NCBI GenBank assembly: GCA_963556255.1
Contig: OY744610.1
Span: 67,654,457 to 67,718,456, forward strand
DNA from: Allolobophora icterica
Taxonomy: Eukaryota; Annelida; Clitellata; Crassiclitellata; Lumbricidae
DNA: 64,000 bases
Direction of reading: 5' to 3'
Shown here: positions 62,701 to 64,000 of the stretch, piece by piece
Position numbering within the stretch: the stretch's first letter is position 1
Layout of the letters: the number at the start of each line of letters is the position of its first letter
Program-made: the position numbers and the translations under genes
The notes under the pieces: generated by a model
What the model was told of the DNA's origin: nothing
What the model saw: the letters and a program-made list of their open reading frames with translations, nothing else
Database searches by the model: none

Positions 62701-64000
62701 GAGACTAGTTTAACTGGCTTTGTTAATTTACTATGTTAATTGACTTCCCGTACTCTGGTGGTGCCAGTCCTAATTCTGGAAAAGAATCAGACCGGTCTGA
62801 TAATAGCCACAAGATGTCGTTAAACACTGAATTATAGTGAAATCGTGCAGCTCCACTTAGCCACCTTTAAATCGTGCCTCCTGTAATTATAAATTCCTCA
62901 TTTTCGTCCAATTGCGATATAATCTGTACACAACACATGTCCCGTATTGTAAGTAACTAAAGAGATTGTTTTCTACGTGAAAACTGTCAAGAAACATTAA
63001 TTTAGCATCTGCTTCAACGCATTTTATTGCCACATGCAAGTCTTACGGCGGTTCCCATCCATTTTCAGAGCAGGGCACCTTTACTAAAAATCATGCAGTC
63101 AACGGCATCTGGCCTTACTTTTATTATTTTTCTCCCAGTAGGTTCTTTATTAAAACGAGAAGCAACGTCACTTATATTCAATCGCATTGTTGCAACTGTT
63201 TCTACGCTATTTTAAGTCTAGGCCCTAAAAGTAGTTTTGAACCTGCGTCAGTAGCAATAATCAGCAGTTATTCACAGTTTTTTACAGAAAAGCTTCAGAA
63301 ATATTATCCTGTCGTGGCACCTCTAGGGCAGATTCATACAAGTTGAGAAACTATCATGTAGTATTGTAGGATTAGGGTGAGAATAGTGGATGGTCGGATT
63401 TATTTAGCGCTATGAGAGGGATGCAGATTTGTACAATGATCCAACAGTGCTATGCTTACATTGGACCATTATGCTTTATTCATAACCAATGTTTAACGAC
63501 AGCTTATGGATGCCAGGGCGTTGACGTCGCCTCCTCCTTTCTCTAACATTAGGACTGGCACTACCAGAATACAGGCAGTGGTTGAATTGTACCATTACGC
63601 GGCAAGTGGCGGATGGATACGCGGTTTGGTCATTGCGATGTCATATCACTTCTGCTGACGTCATCTTGACTTTTTCAAACATTTTGAAGGCGTGAATTTT
63701 ATTTCAACTCCAATGTTTAGAATTCTTCAGTCTCATCAAAGTGGTGAAAACAATTAAAAAATTACTATCGATATAAATGGCTTTTGATGCCATTAGATGA
63801 GGTTGTAAAACATCGGAAACTAGTGAAATCGTGAAACTCCGACTAGACACCTTCAAATCGTGCTTTTCTAAGCTATAAATTATTCAACCGCTGTATGACA
63901 CTTATCTCACGAAGAAGGCTGTGCAAATCATCTTTCTTACGAAACAGTATCATGAAACAGCAACTAACCAAACTACTGTATATATATTTTTAATTGCTGT
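62701..64000 (+). repeat. repeat mosaic segment 12 (one near-complete unit)
   Basis: F-arm at about 62757-62835, module near 62870, unit body, R-arm at 63481-63565, CRE-ETS-like cassette at 63636-63664 and module near 63848. The distance between arms is about 805 bp. The array runs off the window end. Confidence 0.7.

Overview
The window looks like animal nuclear DNA. Genes are split by GT-AG introns, simple repeats and LINE/SINE debris are abundant, and the motif TAGGCCTA recurs. A Ty3/gypsy element with integrase ahead of reverse transcriptase (a Gmr1-type layout, known mainly from deuterostomes) sits next to a C-type-lectin/WSC receptor gene. Together these point to a marine invertebrate deuterostome, most likely an echinoderm, hemichordate or cephalochordate. 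This is inference; no search was run.

Positions 825-17151 (minus strand) hold one well supported host gene. Ten exons with matching splice phases total 1767 nt (588 codons plus stop). They encode a type I membrane receptor: signal peptide, first C-type lectin-like domain (CTLD1), WSC domain, CTLD2, Ser/Thr/Pro stalk, one transmembrane helix, and a tail with a PPxY motif and several tyrosine motifs. The two WSC exons lie inside the intron that splits CTLD1, in compatible phase. The product is therefore either a WSC domain nested in a lectin fold or a skippable cassette. The introns carry microsatellites, a C-poor GGTAAG-type minisatellite, two small hAT-like elements and a complete 6.4-kb LTR retrotransposon (3130-9522). 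That element has apparently identical 432-bp LTRs and a CAGTC target duplication. It lies between the ectodomain exons and the stalk/TM exons.

Positions 17.2-24.2 kb contain LINE 3' ends, a 250-bp (TG)n tract, the start of a repeat mosaic, and a 1586-bp hAT-like element with GCC-rich ends and a perfect 8-bp target duplication.

Positions 24184-32266 hold a second LTR retrotransposon with 1137-bp LTRs that appear identical. Its 1953-codon gag-pol frame is open and starts inside the 5' LTR, so the primer-binding site is itself coding.

Positions 32.3-64 kb contain no host gene that I can support. This is a mosaic of diverged repeat units bounded by inverted arms (GTGCCAGTCC...GGACTGGCAC). About 40 copies of a conserved module occur (GACACCTTTAAATCGTGTC followed by CTATAAAT), along with recurrent CRE-ETS-CRE cassettes. 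LINE fragments, a tRNA-like SINE, two exact hAT-like MITEs, a MITE amplified together with its host unit, and an unusual cluster of palindromes are scattered among them.

All boundaries were read by eye. Module and arm coordinates in the mosaic are approximate.
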